Shown here: piece by piece, positions 8,052-16,824 of the stretch
Position numbering within the stretch: the stretch's first letter is position 1
How the letters are laid out: each line of letters starts with the position of its first letter
Origin: Leptospira ryugenii
GTDB lineage: Bacteria; Spirochaetota; Leptospiria; Leptospirales; Leptospiraceae
DNA: 64,000 nucleotides
Assembly (NCBI RefSeq): GCF_003114855.1
Contig: NZ_BFBB01000004.1
Span: 248,001 to 312,000 of the forward strand
Direction: 5' to 3'
Made by a program: the position numbers and the translations under genes
The notes under the pieces: model-generated
Databases searched by the model: none
Told to the model about the DNA's origin: nothing
The model's input: the letters and a program-made list of their open reading frames with translations, nothing else

Positions 8052-8272
8052 ATTGTTTCCTTGGTGTATAGTTTGGCCCGCAACAGAAACAGCAAAAAAG
8101 CATCCCCCTAAAGGGAAACAGAACTAATACGCCAGGAATGTGCAGGAAGAAAACTTCGAAAAGGAATCGGAATGCAAGCCAAGGTGAGAGAGAACTGAAG
8201 TAATTTAATGAAGTGTAAATGTCGCCGGACAGTTAAACCATAAATACAAGCACAATTCCTGTCAAGGAGATA
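8052..8272. promoter_or_regulatory. Leader and promoter region of the RRM gene
   Basis: This 220-bp stretch lies between the start of the RRM gene and the stop of the DUF1499 gene, both on the minus strand. It has no gene. It holds a small CCCTTTAGGG palindrome near 8106-8115 and AT-rich sequence near 8220-8260 that could be a promoter. Long leaders before small RNA-binding protein genes are often regulatory, but I see no conserved box I can name. Confidence 0.3.
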
Positions 8273-8734
8273 TTATAAAAATACCTCGTCTTTTTTAGGC
8301 GGGTCTTCTGCGGTCAGCACACGTTGGAACTTCTCTCTTCGGATTCGGTTGGCAAATACATCCCAAAAGCCTAACCAAGAATGAGATCGGAATTGAACAA
8401 TTTGTTCAGAATTGGGGAAAAAGAGTTCCACACGATCAGGAAACCGAAATACCTTTGTGAAATATGTTAAACGGATGTATTCACCTTCACGAATCTCATC
8501 TATATGCACGTTTTCTGATGCATCAATAAAGCCTTTCACCTTTCGAAAGGCTTCCTCACGACTAACGGAATATTGTAGTGCCTCTGTGTGGTGTATCAAA
8601 TTGAACTTCATACTTTGCGAGGAAATACAATTGGGTGAAGGAGGGCAACCGTGCAATTCTCCTTCAGACACGCCATAGAAGGGGCTAAGTAGACTCATAC
8701 AACAAAGTACAAAAACTCCGATACCTGCTTCCAT
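8273..8734 (-). CDS. DUF1499 family protein
   Basis: The protein begins with a hydrophobic leader (IGVFVLCCMSLLSPFYGV), so it is probably exported, with cysteines that could serve as a lipobox. The family signature CPPSPNCISSQS follows at about residues 30-41. The remainder has the DUF1499 pattern: YSVSREEAFRKVKGFIDA, then RLTYFTKVFRFPDRVELFFP, and RSHSWLGFWDVFANRIRRE near the end. Length (153 residues) is usual for the family, whose function is not established. It is divergent from the ABA4-like gene at 8850 with about 115 bp between the starts. Confidence 0.85.
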   Translation of the reverse strand: MEAGIGVFVLCCMSLLSPFYGVSEGELHGCPPSPNCISSQSMKFNLIHHTEALQYSVSREEAFRKVKGFIDASENVHIDEIREGEYIRLTYFTKVFRFPDRVELFFPNSEQIVQFRSHSWLGFWDVFANRIRREKFQRVLTAEDPPKKDEVFL

Positions 8735-8849
8735 TTGCTAGACTCCTTTCCTCTCAGTAGACGAAATGGAATTCGTATAAGTCATCTGCAGTTAAAAAAA
8801 TTGACTCTGTATTTGTTTTTCCTAAGTTTTGAAGGAAGAGGTACTTCCT

Positions 8850-9266
8850 ATGTCACCAGATAAAGTCTTTCGCATCGCCAATATCGTAGCATTACCACCT
8901 TGGATCTTAATGGCAGCTCTCCCGAACTGGGAGTACACAGCTCTCGTAGTAAATTCTTTCGCATTTCCTATTGGTCTCTCGTTATTGTATACCCTTTACA
9001 TTAGTTTAAGTTTTGGAAAGAGCAAAGGAAACTTTCGGACACTGGATGGACTTGCTAGTTTATTTCGCAATAAAAATGCACTCCTCGCAGGATGGATTCA
9101 TTACCTAGCCTTTGATATGTTAGTGGGAACCTACGAATGGAGGGATGCACTTTCCATCAATCTTCCACAATATCTTTTGATTCCGGCATTATTTTTCACT
9201 TTGATGTTTGGTCCTTTTGGCTTTGTTCTCTATCTTTTGATCAGATATCTATTTCTCGCCTTTTGA
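8850..9266 (+). CDS. ABA4-like (DUF4281) integral membrane protein
   Basis: This is a four-helix membrane protein of about 138 residues. Hydrophobic segments are IVALPPWILMAALP, IGLSLLYTLYISLSFG, the LAGWIHYLAFDMLVGTYEWR segment, and a C-terminal pair (LIPALFFTLMFGPFGFVLYL). The H-x-L-A-F-D-x-x-[VL]-G motif and C-terminal GPFGFV-x-Y segment are those of the ABA4-like family, named after the plant neoxanthin-synthesis protein; bacterial members have no proven role. The start at ATG 8850 has GGAAGAGG about 9 bases upstream; an in-frame TTG at 8829 is less likely. Confidence 0.82.
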   Translation: MSPDKVFRIANIVALPPWILMAALPNWEYTALVVNSFAFPIGLSLLYTLYISLSFGKSKGNFRTLDGLASLFRNKNALLAGWIHYLAFDMLVGTYEWRDALSINLPQYLLIPALFFTLMFGPFGFVLYLLIRYLFLAF

Positions 9267-9275
9267 GTAAAGGCG

Positions 9276-10706
9276 ATGTATAAGCAGAATGAGAAGGCAA
9301 GGGTATACGTGATTAAAAAAGCACATCTCGTATTACCTCTGTTTCTCTATTTCCAATTATCTCTCGCATTCTCCTGCAAGCCAACTGAGATCTACAATAT
9401 TTGTGATTCGCGGAGCAATTTTTTTTATATCGTCGTCAATGCAAAGTTAACTGGTCTGGATCGCAGCAATTTCTGCAATTTCCGCGTGGACCAAACTAGA
9501 GTTTCTAGTCCTAGGTTTCTACCTAAGCCTGGAACCTATACAAGCCCTCAATCAGTGCGTATCACTAACGATGATGCTGAAGCAACAGTTTATTATACGA
9601 CGGATGGAAGCATTCCGAATGCATCCAGTCCAGTATTTAAAGAACCTTTTCTCATTCCAGAACAGGCAGGCACGATTTTCCAAGCGATTGCTATAAAACC
9701 GGGAACCACAGATAGTGAGGTTGTCCAGGCAATCTATTCATATTCTTTAGTGAAAACAGGCCAGATCATCTCTTATGCCGCAAATGATGATGGAGCCTTG
9801 CAAAAGGGATCTCCCAGAAATTATACGGGACCTTCAGCACCATCAGCATATCCCGCAGATCATATAACTCGTGAGAATACGATGGGGATCATCTGGAAAT
9901 CCTGCACCCAAGGTTTTTCTGGTGCAACATGTGTCACAGCTGTAAGTGGCAATCAGTTTACCTTTGCGGATGCAAGCCTGGAATGTAGCAATATGAATAG
10001 TTTGAATGCTGGTGCGGGGTTTGCCGGATTCAAAACTTGGCGTCTACCAACAATGACAGAACTACTTTCGACAAACGATGCCTCCAAAACCTCGTTTACC
10101 CTTTCGGCGACAACGGAATTACCTGTAACATTTAATTTTGCCTATTGGTCATCAACTCCGTATCCCTTTAATACTGGTTTTGCGTGGTATTTGGACTACT
10201 CCAATGGAAATTCTTATGCGACATTTAACACAAATAATAATTACCATGCGCGCTGCGTGGCCAGCTCTTCATTTAGAGAAGGATTTTATTTTACCGTGAA
10301 CACAGATGGAACCGTATTTGACAGAAAAACTGGTCTTCTATGGCAACGTTGTGCAATCGGTCAAAACAATGATGCTACCTGTTCTGGATCGGCAAGCCCA
10401 AGAACATGGACACAAGGACTTTCCGAGTGTGCACAATTAACCTTGGCGGGTAAAACATGGAGACTACCTAACAGAAATGAGTTGGCAAGTTTGTACAATT
10501 ATGCCTTAAATTCAGCGCCCTTTATCGATCGTACGACATTTCCAAATGTAGGCACTTCTACTTCTGAACACCATTGGACCTCAACCACTGATGCCATTAA
10601 TACAACAAGGGCATGGTATGTAAATTTTACATCGACGATCAATAATATCTATGATTCATCTGTTAAAACGACAGGCTACTTTGTCCGTTGTGTAGCAGAC
10701 AACTGA
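9276..10706 (+). CDS. Lipoprotein with chitobiase C-terminal-like and two DUF1566 (Lcl) domains
   Basis: A lipoprotein signal ends at FQLSLAFSC. The mature N-terminus has the tag C-x6-N-x-C-D (CKPTEIYNICD) shared with four other lipoproteins here. Then comes a CHB_HEX_C-like beta module (PKPGTYTSPQSV, ATVYYTTDGSIPNASSPVF), and two DUF1566/Lcl domains with FKTWRLPTMTELLS, YWSSTPY, then GKTWRLPNRNELASLYNY, HHWTSTT and FVRCVA. DUF1566 domains are surface-adhesin-like modules abundant in leptospires. The start could also be GTG 9309, which has AAGGG upstream and gives a shorter signal peptide. The protein is probably exposed on the outer membrane. Confidence 0.85.
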   Translation: MYKQNEKARVYVIKKAHLVLPLFLYFQLSLAFSCKPTEIYNICDSRSNFFYIVVNAKLTGLDRSNFCNFRVDQTRVSSPRFLPKPGTYTSPQSVRITNDDAEATVYYTTDGSIPNASSPVFKEPFLIPEQAGTIFQAIAIKPGTTDSEVVQAIYSYSLVKTGQIISYAANDDGALQKGSPRNYTGPSAPSAYPADHITRENTMGIIWKSCTQGFSGATCVTAVSGNQFTFADASLECSNMNSLNAGAGFAGFKTWRLPTMTELLSTNDASKTSFTLSATTELPVTFNFAYWSSTPYPFNTGFAWYLDYSNGNSYATFNTNNNYHARCVASSSFREGFYFTVNTDGTVFDRKTGLLWQRCAIGQNNDATCSGSASPRTWTQGLSECAQLTLAGKTWRLPNRNELASLYNYALNSAPFIDRTTFPNVGTSTSEHHWTSTTDAINTTRAWYVNFTSTINNIYDSSVKTTGYFVRCVADN

Positions 10707-10794
10707 TCCGACGACTCTCTCGGGAAAAATTGACAAATAAAAAGGACTTTCTGACCTTCTCATTTCCTCAAGAAGGTGCTATGATACAGATAGA

Positions 10795-11670
10795 GTGCAG
10801 TGGGAAAGTTACTTATTCCAGGATGAAAAGACAGGTGCGTTCTTTCACTATACCGAAAATGCGTTTTTTGACCAATCCCATGTTTTCAGCGAGCCTTCCG
10901 CCAACCATATCCTTTGGAACCAAGGAAGTACTGAATTAAAATTCTATTGTGATGCAAACTTGATCTATTTGCCACCGCATTCGTTTACGACTACCACCTC
11001 TTTTCATTTTGTAAGATTGATACCCAACCAAGAACCATTTACATGTATATCCTTCAACCGAGAGTTCTATTGCTTGAGAGACCATGACCATGAGATTTCT
11101 TGCAATGGGATCCTTTTCTATGGAGCTCAAACCTTTGCTATCCATAACCTAGATCCCGTTGAAAGAGAGTCAGCCCATCAAATCTTTCAATTGTTTAAAG
11201 TCGAATTCGAAAAAAAGGACCCTGTGCACGGAGAAATGTTGGTGAGCCTTTTAAAAGTACTCATTATCATCTTAACTAGAATTGGGAAAAAACAAGTACG
11301 CGCGATTGATGGGAACTCTCAAGAAATCGAGCTCATTCGTAGATTCAACCTACTCGTAGACTTAAATTTTAGACAGCAAAAGCAAATCAATGATTATGCT
11401 TTTGAGTTGGGTGTCAGTGCAAAAAAGTTATCATCAACATTTAAGAAAGCGAAACTAGATCCACCGCTCACTCGGATCCACCAAAGGATTATTTTGGAAG
11501 CCAAACGTCTGTTACTTTTTTCACTTAAATCAGTCACGGAAATTTCGGATGAACTAGGCTTTGAGGATATGAGTCAATTTAGCAAATTATTTAAAAAGAT
11601 AACAAATGAATCACCTTCGCAATTCAAGACAGGCATCTCAGAGAGACAGTCCCAAGAACAACAAAATTAA
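10795..11670 (+). CDS. AraC family transcriptional regulator
   Basis: The C-terminal third has the two helix-turn-helix units of AraC proteins: QKQINDYAFELGVSAKKLSS, TFKKAKLDPPLTRIHQRIIL, EAKRLLLFSLKSVTEISDEL and GFEDMSQFSKLFKKITNESP. The N-terminal 190 residues look like a cupin-type sensor (LIYLPPHSF, CISFNREFYCLRD). There is no in-frame ATG; GTG 10795 is the first usual start, though its ribosome site is weak. It heads a same-strand run with DoxX, DinB-like and redoxin genes (25, 3 and 8 bp gaps), so it probably controls that run. Confidence 0.85.
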   Translation: MQWESYLFQDEKTGAFFHYTENAFFDQSHVFSEPSANHILWNQGSTELKFYCDANLIYLPPHSFTTTTSFHFVRLIPNQEPFTCISFNREFYCLRDHDHEISCNGILFYGAQTFAIHNLDPVERESAHQIFQLFKVEFEKKDPVHGEMLVSLLKVLIIILTRIGKKQVRAIDGNSQEIELIRRFNLLVDLNFRQQKQINDYAFELGVSAKKLSSTFKKAKLDPPLTRIHQRIILEAKRLLLFSLKSVTEISDELGFEDMSQFSKLFKKITNESPSQFKTGISERQSQEQQN

Positions 11671-11694
11671 GTATTCATACAAAAAAAGGAAAAC

Positions 11695-12099
11695 ATGATG
11701 ATCACAAAAAATAGATTGAATATAGTTTTAAGACTTAGCTTGGCCATTATCTTGCTACAAACTCTATACTTCAAATTTACCGCCGCTACAGAATCTGTCT
11801 TTATTTTCAGTAGTTTAGGTATGGAACCTTGGGGAAGGATTGGAGCAGGACTTGCTGAACTTATATTGAGCATCATGCTTTTCATACCTAGAACTGCAGC
11901 CTTAGGAGCATTCTTCACGGCAGGAATGATGGTAAATATCGTTGCCATCCATTTTCTATTTTTAGGATTTGAAATTGCTGGCGACCACGGCCTGCTCTTT
12001 GGTCTGGCCGTATATTGTTTGTTTGCCGCATTAGTCTTATGTTTCAATCAAAAAGAAGAACTGATTTCTATATACAATCGTATTTTAAAAAGGAATTGA
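11695..12099 (+). CDS. DoxX-like membrane protein
   Basis: This is a 134-residue four-helix membrane protein with the DoxX-family layout: an N-terminal helix (NIVLRLSLAIILLQTLYFKF), G-x-G-L-A-E-L at the second helix (GAGLAELILSIMLFIP), then two more helices (ALGAFFTAGMMVNIVAIHFL, HGLLFGLAVYCLFAALVLCF). DoxX-like proteins often accompany redox or stress genes. It is preceded by AAAAAAGGAAAAC before ATG and lies 3 bp before the DinB-like gene in the AraC-led run. Confidence 0.85.
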   Translation: MMITKNRLNIVLRLSLAIILLQTLYFKFTAATESVFIFSSLGMEPWGRIGAGLAELILSIMLFIPRTAALGAFFTAGMMVNIVAIHFLFLGFEIAGDHGLLFGLAVYCLFAALVLCFNQKEELISIYNRILKRN

Positions 12100-12102
12100 T
12101 TC

Positions 12103-12612
12103 ATGCATCTTTTTAATGAAACACTTTTTATCCTAGATTCTCTGGACTCCCTACTTTCAAAAATGTCAGAAAAAGAGTATTATGAGCCCATCTCTATTCT
12201 CCAAAATAAATCTGTATCCCAGCATGTTCGGCATATCTTAGAATTTTACCAAGAGTTTCTTTTAGGGCATAAAAAAGGAGAGATTGACTATGATGCAAGA
12301 AAACGATCCTTAAAAATAGAATCAGACAGAAACTATACCATTGAATTCATTCAATTGATGCGGATTGAATTTTCGAATTCTTTTCCTGACAAAACAATAC
12401 TGCTACATGTATCTTCGCACAAATTAGAATTGAGGTCTCACATCCAATCCTCCTTGTATAGAGAACTTTCCTATTGCAATGAACATTCTATCCATCACAT
12501 GGCGATTATTAAAATGGCATTATTCCAAAGCTTCCCAAGGATCCAAGTATCGGATGGATTTGGAGTCGCATATGCTACTCAATTTCTTTCAAAGGCCAAA
12601 GCAGAGTTTTAG
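12103..12612 (+). CDS. DinB-like four-helix protein
   Basis: The protein is helical with histidines at the spacing of the DinB/YfiT superfamily: one in SVSQHVRHILEFYQ (about residues 38-51) and two in NEHSIHHMAIIKM (about residues 127-139), which would form a three-histidine metal site. DinB-like proteins often act as thiol-dependent transferases (bacillithiol, mycothiol) or have unknown roles. Placement between a DoxX and a redoxin gene in one operon fits a thiol or redox detoxification role, by inference. Confidence 0.75.
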   Translation: MHLFNETLFILDSLDSLLSKMSEKEYYEPISILQNKSVSQHVRHILEFYQEFLLGHKKGEIDYDARKRSLKIESDRNYTIEFIQLMRIEFSNSFPDKTILLHVSSHKLELRSHIQSSLYRELSYCNEHSIHHMAIIKMALFQSFPRIQVSDGFGVAYATQFLSKAKAEF

Positions 12613-12620
12613 GTAGAATT

Positions 12621-13142
12621 ATGTTAAGCATTCGAGAATGGTTTATGCAACAAATCGATCCGGGAGTGAATAAAAAGACGGATTCTTTGAAGGTCGACCA
12701 AACCATTCGTGATTATAGACTTCAGCTTTCTAGTAACCAAACTCTCTCTATCAAAGAAATTGTGCGAGATGGTCCCTTACTTCTTGTTTTCATCCGAGGG
12801 ACCTGGTGCCCTTTTTGCAACATCCATTTAAAGAATTTAGCAATTTGGGTAGAAACATTAAAAAATAAGAGAGGCACAGTCATTGTTGTTTCTAGTGAAA
12901 AACTAATTACGATTAAACGGTGGTTGGCCTACAATCCTGTTGGGTTTTTATTTGCGGCCGACCCTGATTATGAACTCATGGATTATTTTGGAGTTCGGAT
13001 TCCTCCCAACCAGTTTTCCCAAGCCGCAACTTTCTTAATTGATACAAACCTTACGATTCGACTCGTGTATAAAGGCAAACGAAACCCAGCAAGCTTTGAA
13101 ATCATTGAAAGCCAATGGGAAGAAGTACTAACCCAATCCTAA
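12621..13142 (+). CDS. Redoxin (AhpC/TSA-like thioredoxin-fold protein)
   Basis: A thioredoxin fold is indicated by LLLVFIRGTWCPFCNIHLKN, with the active-site C-P-F-C at about residues 62-65, followed by VIVVSSEKLI and a FLFAADPDYELMDYFGVRIP segment typical of AhpC/TSA-like proteins. No signal peptide is present, so it is cytoplasmic. It probably reduces peroxides or protein disulfides. It is the last gene of the AraC-DoxX-DinB run; about 160 bp without an obvious terminator follow. Confidence 0.85.
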   Translation: MLSIREWFMQQIDPGVNKKTDSLKVDQTIRDYRLQLSSNQTLSIKEIVRDGPLLLVFIRGTWCPFCNIHLKNLAIWVETLKNKRGTVIVVSSEKLITIKRWLAYNPVGFLFAADPDYELMDYFGVRIPPNQFSQAATFLIDTNLTIRLVYKGKRNPASFEIIESQWEEVLTQS

Positions 13143-13302
13143 TTTTCTCGTGCCCTTCTCTACGAATTTCTTTCGTTTGCCCAAGGAACCTTTGTTTTCT
13201 TAAAAATCGCTTTCTTTCGCAACCAAATGCATCTATAATCTAAATCACTCTCAAAAGAATTACGTTTCTATCTCCCATTACAATACTTATGATTGAGGCA
13301 TT

Positions 13303-15441
13303 ATGTTAGAAAAGGACTTTGATATTCTTTGGATCATCATTTGCTCTGGTTTGGTTTTTTTTATGCAGGCTGGTTTTCTTTGCCTCGAATCTGGCCTCAC
13401 ACGCACAAAAAATTCAATCAATGTCGCGATCAAAAACATCACTGACTTTGGTATTGCGACCATCTTATTTTATACGGTCGGTTATGGCCTAATGTACGGA
13501 AATTCAATAGAAGGTTGGTATGGTGCAGACCACTTCCTTCCGGAATTTTCACTCAGCAATCCAAAACTGCCAGTATTCTTTCTCTTCCAGTTAATGTTTT
13601 GTGGAACCGCTGCGACTATCGTTTCGGGTGCTGTCGCAGAACGGATGAAATTCGGTGCCTATATCCTCATTACGGCGATGATATCTTCCATTATTTATCC
13701 CTTTTTTGGACATTGGGTATGGGGCCGATCTCTCGCGGATCTAAGCATTAAGACAGGATGGTTAGCAAAGTTGGGGTTTGTAGATTTTGCAGGTTCAACC
13801 GTCGTACATAGTGTAGGTGGTTGGGTGGGTCTTTCGGCCATGATGATCATCGGGAACCGTATGGGGAAATTTGATACCGATGGCAAAGTAAACCAAATCA
13901 CTGGGAACAATTTACCCATTGCGATGCTCGGCACCCTCATCCTTTGGTTTGGATGGATCGGCTTCAATGGAGGGAGCACATTAGCATTTTCAAAGAGTAT
14001 TCCTGGTATTCTTGCCAATACTATGCTTGCCGCATCGGGCGGAATGGCTGCCGCTTTGATTTATGGTTGGTTGCGATTATCTTATGCGGAGGCCACCTTA
14101 CCTTTGAATGGTGCCCTAGCCGGGCTTGTCTCCATAACTGCCTCTTGCCATGCAGTTCGCTCTGAAGAAGCACTTTTTATCGGTTTTGTATCGGGCATTT
14201 TAATGTTTGAAACAAGAAAGTTGTTAGAACGATTTCAGTTAGATGATGCGGTGGGAGCCATCCCGGTTCACCTAACGGGAGGTATCTGGGGAACACTAGC
14301 GGTAGGGCTCTTTGCAAATTTAGAAACCCTTCACTCCAATTTGACTCGATGGGGCCAAATCCAAGTGCAGGCACTGGGCATCATCGCCTGTGGGCTGATT
14401 GCATTCTCTCTCAGCTATCTTCTGTTATCTCTTATCAACCGTTTTTATCCGCTCCGCGTATCAGAATCAGCGGAAAAACAAGGACTTAACTTCACAGAGC
14501 ACCGTGCTACTACAGAGCTGTATGATTTATTCTCTGAGATGGAATACCAAAAACAAACTGGTGATCTAAGTAAAAATGTCTCCATCGAACCGTTTACTGA
14601 AGTTGGTCAAATTGCGGAACGTTACAACTTGGTTTTGGAAAAAATCCGCACGAATATCAAAGAAAAAGAACAACTCACTCATGAATTAGAATTGAACTTA
14701 GGTGTGATACAAAACGACCTCAACACAGCCAAAAAAATACAAGCGAGTATATTGAACCAAGAAGATAGACTGATTGGGGACTTAGAAATTACGATTCGCT
14801 ACTTACCTTTATCGGAGGTCGGTGGTGACTTTTTTGATATCGCTGAGTTAAAACCTGGATTGCAGAGGATCTTTATTGCAGACGCCACGGGACACGGAGT
14901 GCAGGCAGCACTCATCACAATGGCTATCAAAACTATCTACGAATCTTTAAAACGCGGGCACTATAGTGTTCATGAACTATTGAAATATCTCAATAGTGAG
15001 TATTACCATTCCTTCAAAAACCTAAACCAGTTCTTCACTTGTACCATCATAGACATAGATAGCAACCGAAACCTAATTCGCTATGCCTCGGCCGGCCATC
15101 CACCTCAATTTTTAATCCGTGACCAAGTGATCACTCGATTGGAAAAAACAGGTAGAATCATCGGTGTAAAGCCAAGTACGGAATATACATCCCATGAATT
15201 TGAATTCTTACCTGGCAATGCAATCTGTCTGTTTACTGATGGTCTGACAGAACAATGGAATGCAGACCAATTGGAGTTTGGGGAAATGAAATTGGAAGAG
15301 TACTTCCAACAGAAGGAAGTCATTTCCTTTCGGGAAGACATCGATAAGATCTTAGAATTACAAAAGAATTTTTTAGAGGGCATGCCCTTACAAGATGATA
15401 TAACCGTGATTGGAGTGAGCCGAAAGAGATTAGGAGCTTAA
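13303..15441 (+). CDS. Ammonium transporter fused to SpoIIE/RsbU-type PP2C phosphatase
   Basis: Residues 1-380 form an Amt transporter of about 11 membrane helices. The pore twin histidines are at H169 (DFAGSTVVHS) and H323 (DDAVGAIPVHLTGGIWG), the structural Asp is D161, and VAERMKFGAY and TKNSINVAIKN are also Amt-like. Residues 400-480 form a HAMP-like linker and coiled coil (FTEVGQIAERYNLVLEKI, then NDLNTAKKIQASIL). Residues 485-710 form a SpoIIE-type phosphatase with EVGGDFFD, DATGHGV, FTDGLTE and a final DDIT supplying metal aspartates. I infer that ammonium binding or transport sets phosphatase activity on an anti-anti-sigma-type target. Its 3' end overlaps the convergent gene at 15438 by 4 bp. 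Confidence 0.93.
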   Translation: MLEKDFDILWIIICSGLVFFMQAGFLCLESGLTRTKNSINVAIKNITDFGIATILFYTVGYGLMYGNSIEGWYGADHFLPEFSLSNPKLPVFFLFQLMFCGTAATIVSGAVAERMKFGAYILITAMISSIIYPFFGHWVWGRSLADLSIKTGWLAKLGFVDFAGSTVVHSVGGWVGLSAMMIIGNRMGKFDTDGKVNQITGNNLPIAMLGTLILWFGWIGFNGGSTLAFSKSIPGILANTMLAASGGMAAALIYGWLRLSYAEATLPLNGALAGLVSITASCHAVRSEEALFIGFVSGILMFETRKLLERFQLDDAVGAIPVHLTGGIWGTLAVGLFANLETLHSNLTRWGQIQVQALGIIACGLIAFSLSYLLLSLINRFYPLRVSESAEKQGLNFTEHRATTELYDLFSEMEYQKQTGDLSKNVSIEPFTEVGQIAERYNLVLEKIRTNIKEKEQLTHELELNLGVIQNDLNTAKKIQASILNQEDRLIGDLEITIRYLPLSEVGGDFFDIAELKPGLQRIFIADATGHGVQAALITMAIKTIYESLKRGHYSVHELLKYLNSEYYHSFKNLNQFFTCTIIDIDSNRNLIRYASAGHPPQFLIRDQVITRLEKTGRIIGVKPSTEYTSHEFEFLPGNAICLFTDGLTEQWNADQLEFGEMKLEEYFQQKEVISFREDIDKILELQKNFLEGMPLQDDITVIGVSRKRLGA

Positions 15442-16346
15442 AATAGAAAAAACTTTTTATTTTCCTGGTAGTTTTTGAGAGCACTAGTGAGAATATTTTT
15501 TTCTTCTCTGTCAACAATGATGTGTTGGTGGAATAAGTACTCCACAACCGAAGATTGGTATTCTGATTCCAAAGCATTCAGTTCATGTAATAATATGGAA
15601 AGTCGATTGGGGTTTCTTTCTTGGAGTTTCAGTTGTTTTTCGACTTCATAAGGAAAAAACTCTGCCATTTGTTTTGTGAATTTATCCCATTTCTCTAGTT
15701 TTACAAATACAGGTTCGATCTTTTGAGAAAACTCCATATGGATTGGGTTGTCATTATCACATAATACGATCACCATGCGAACATATTGGTACAATTGAGG
15801 ATTGGTAAAAAAGACTTGGTCGATTGTTTTTTGGTCCATCTCAGAAAATAGTTCGACTAAGCCCTCGATAACGCCCCCTTCTTGCTCAAGTGAAGAAAAG
15901 AATGCCTCCCAACTCACTGCATCTAAATTTGTAATGAGAAAAATCTTTAGTGTAGGATCGTTCAGTTGTCCTGTATGGTCTAGTAGGATCCGTAAACTTT
16001 GTGCGGAAGATAATTTGGATACTAGTTCTAAGATATATTCACTTGATTCTGCGTTTCTTTCTGCTATGGTTTTTCCAAACCCATGGTATAAAAAATTGAG
16101 CAATAGAGGTACAGGAAGATCCTTACGATTGATGAGTGTTTCAATCTCTGGTTCATTTCGTAAGATCCAGAGATAACGGATAAAATAATCCCTAAGCTCC
16201 TCGACTTCGAATAGGATTTCTAGATAGTCCTGTAATAAGTCCGTGTCGCTCAAAAAAGATAGAGAAGCTTTTGCATTATTTGGTCCTGCTTTCTTCCAAA
16301 AATCCCAGATTAAAATATTCATTGAATGTATTACAATGGGAGACAT
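15438..16346 (-). CDS. Conserved-looking helical protein of unknown function
   Basis: I do not recognise a domain. The 302-residue product is acidic, helix-rich and lacks signal peptide or membrane segments. Leucine-rich stretches (LLLNFLYHGFGKTIAERNAE, RLSILLHELNALESEYQSS) suggest a repeat-helical scaffold. Start could be ATG 16346 or ATG 16322 (MNILIWDFW); neither has a strong ribosome site. It overlaps the Amt-phosphatase stop by 4 bp on the opposite strand and is divergent from the DUF2805 gene. Codon pattern is like its neighbours, so I take it as real. Confidence 0.65.
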   Translation of the reverse strand: MSPIVIHSMNILIWDFWKKAGPNNAKASLSFLSDTDLLQDYLEILFEVEELRDYFIRYLWILRNEPEIETLINRKDLPVPLLLNFLYHGFGKTIAERNAESSEYILELVSKLSSAQSLRILLDHTGQLNDPTLKIFLITNLDAVSWEAFFSSLEQEGGVIEGLVELFSEMDQKTIDQVFFTNPQLYQYVRMVIVLCDNDNPIHMEFSQKIEPVFVKLEKWDKFTKQMAEFFPYEVEKQLKLQERNPNRLSILLHELNALESEYQSSVVEYLFHQHIIVDREEKNILTSALKNYQENKKFFLF

Positions 16347-16449
16347 GTCTCTCTTTGTTCCAAATCCTTTTCTATTTTTGAATCAGATTCTTTTACTCAA
16401 AAAATTTTTAATTAGAATAATTCTTTTATATAAAGAAGTCTAAACATTG

Positions 16450-16755
16450 ATGAGCATTTCCAGATCTCTTATGGAACGAATCCAATCCTTCGATGCAGAA
16501 ACGATTGAACGCTGCATACAGATGGGTTGGGAAGACCGCACGCCTTGGGAAGCCATTCAGAAACAATTTTCTCTGAGCCCAAATGAATTTGTAAAATTGA
16601 TGAGACATTTTTTACCGAGGGATCGATTTGAACGCTGGAGAAGAAGGATTTCCGAACAAGGTCGACTTAAAAACCAAAAACAGAGAGGCTTTTTAGAATC
16701 GAGGTTCAAATGCACTCGTCAATCTGTGGATGGCACTACAAAAGGCTGGAAATAA
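16450..16755 (+). CDS. TIGR03643/DUF2805 family protein
   Basis: The pattern IERCIQMGWEDRTPWEAI, then FSLSPNEFVKLMRHFL and RFERWRRRISEQGRLKNQ is that of the small TIGR03643 (DUF2805) family, whose members begin with a helix-turn-helix-like segment and end in a basic region. No function is established; the look is of a nucleic-acid-binding protein. The ATG at 16450 follows a TTG at 16447, either of which could start it. About 100 residues is slightly longer than the usual 80-90 of the family. Confidence 0.82.
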   Translation: MSISRSLMERIQSFDAETIERCIQMGWEDRTPWEAIQKQFSLSPNEFVKLMRHFLPRDRFERWRRRISEQGRLKNQKQRGFLESRFKCTRQSVDGTTKGWK

Positions 16756-16824
16756 AGCTATCGTTTCTTTCCCTCATTTCCCCAAAAAAAGTCTAAACCA
16801 TATAAACGCAAGGAGGGAATTGCT

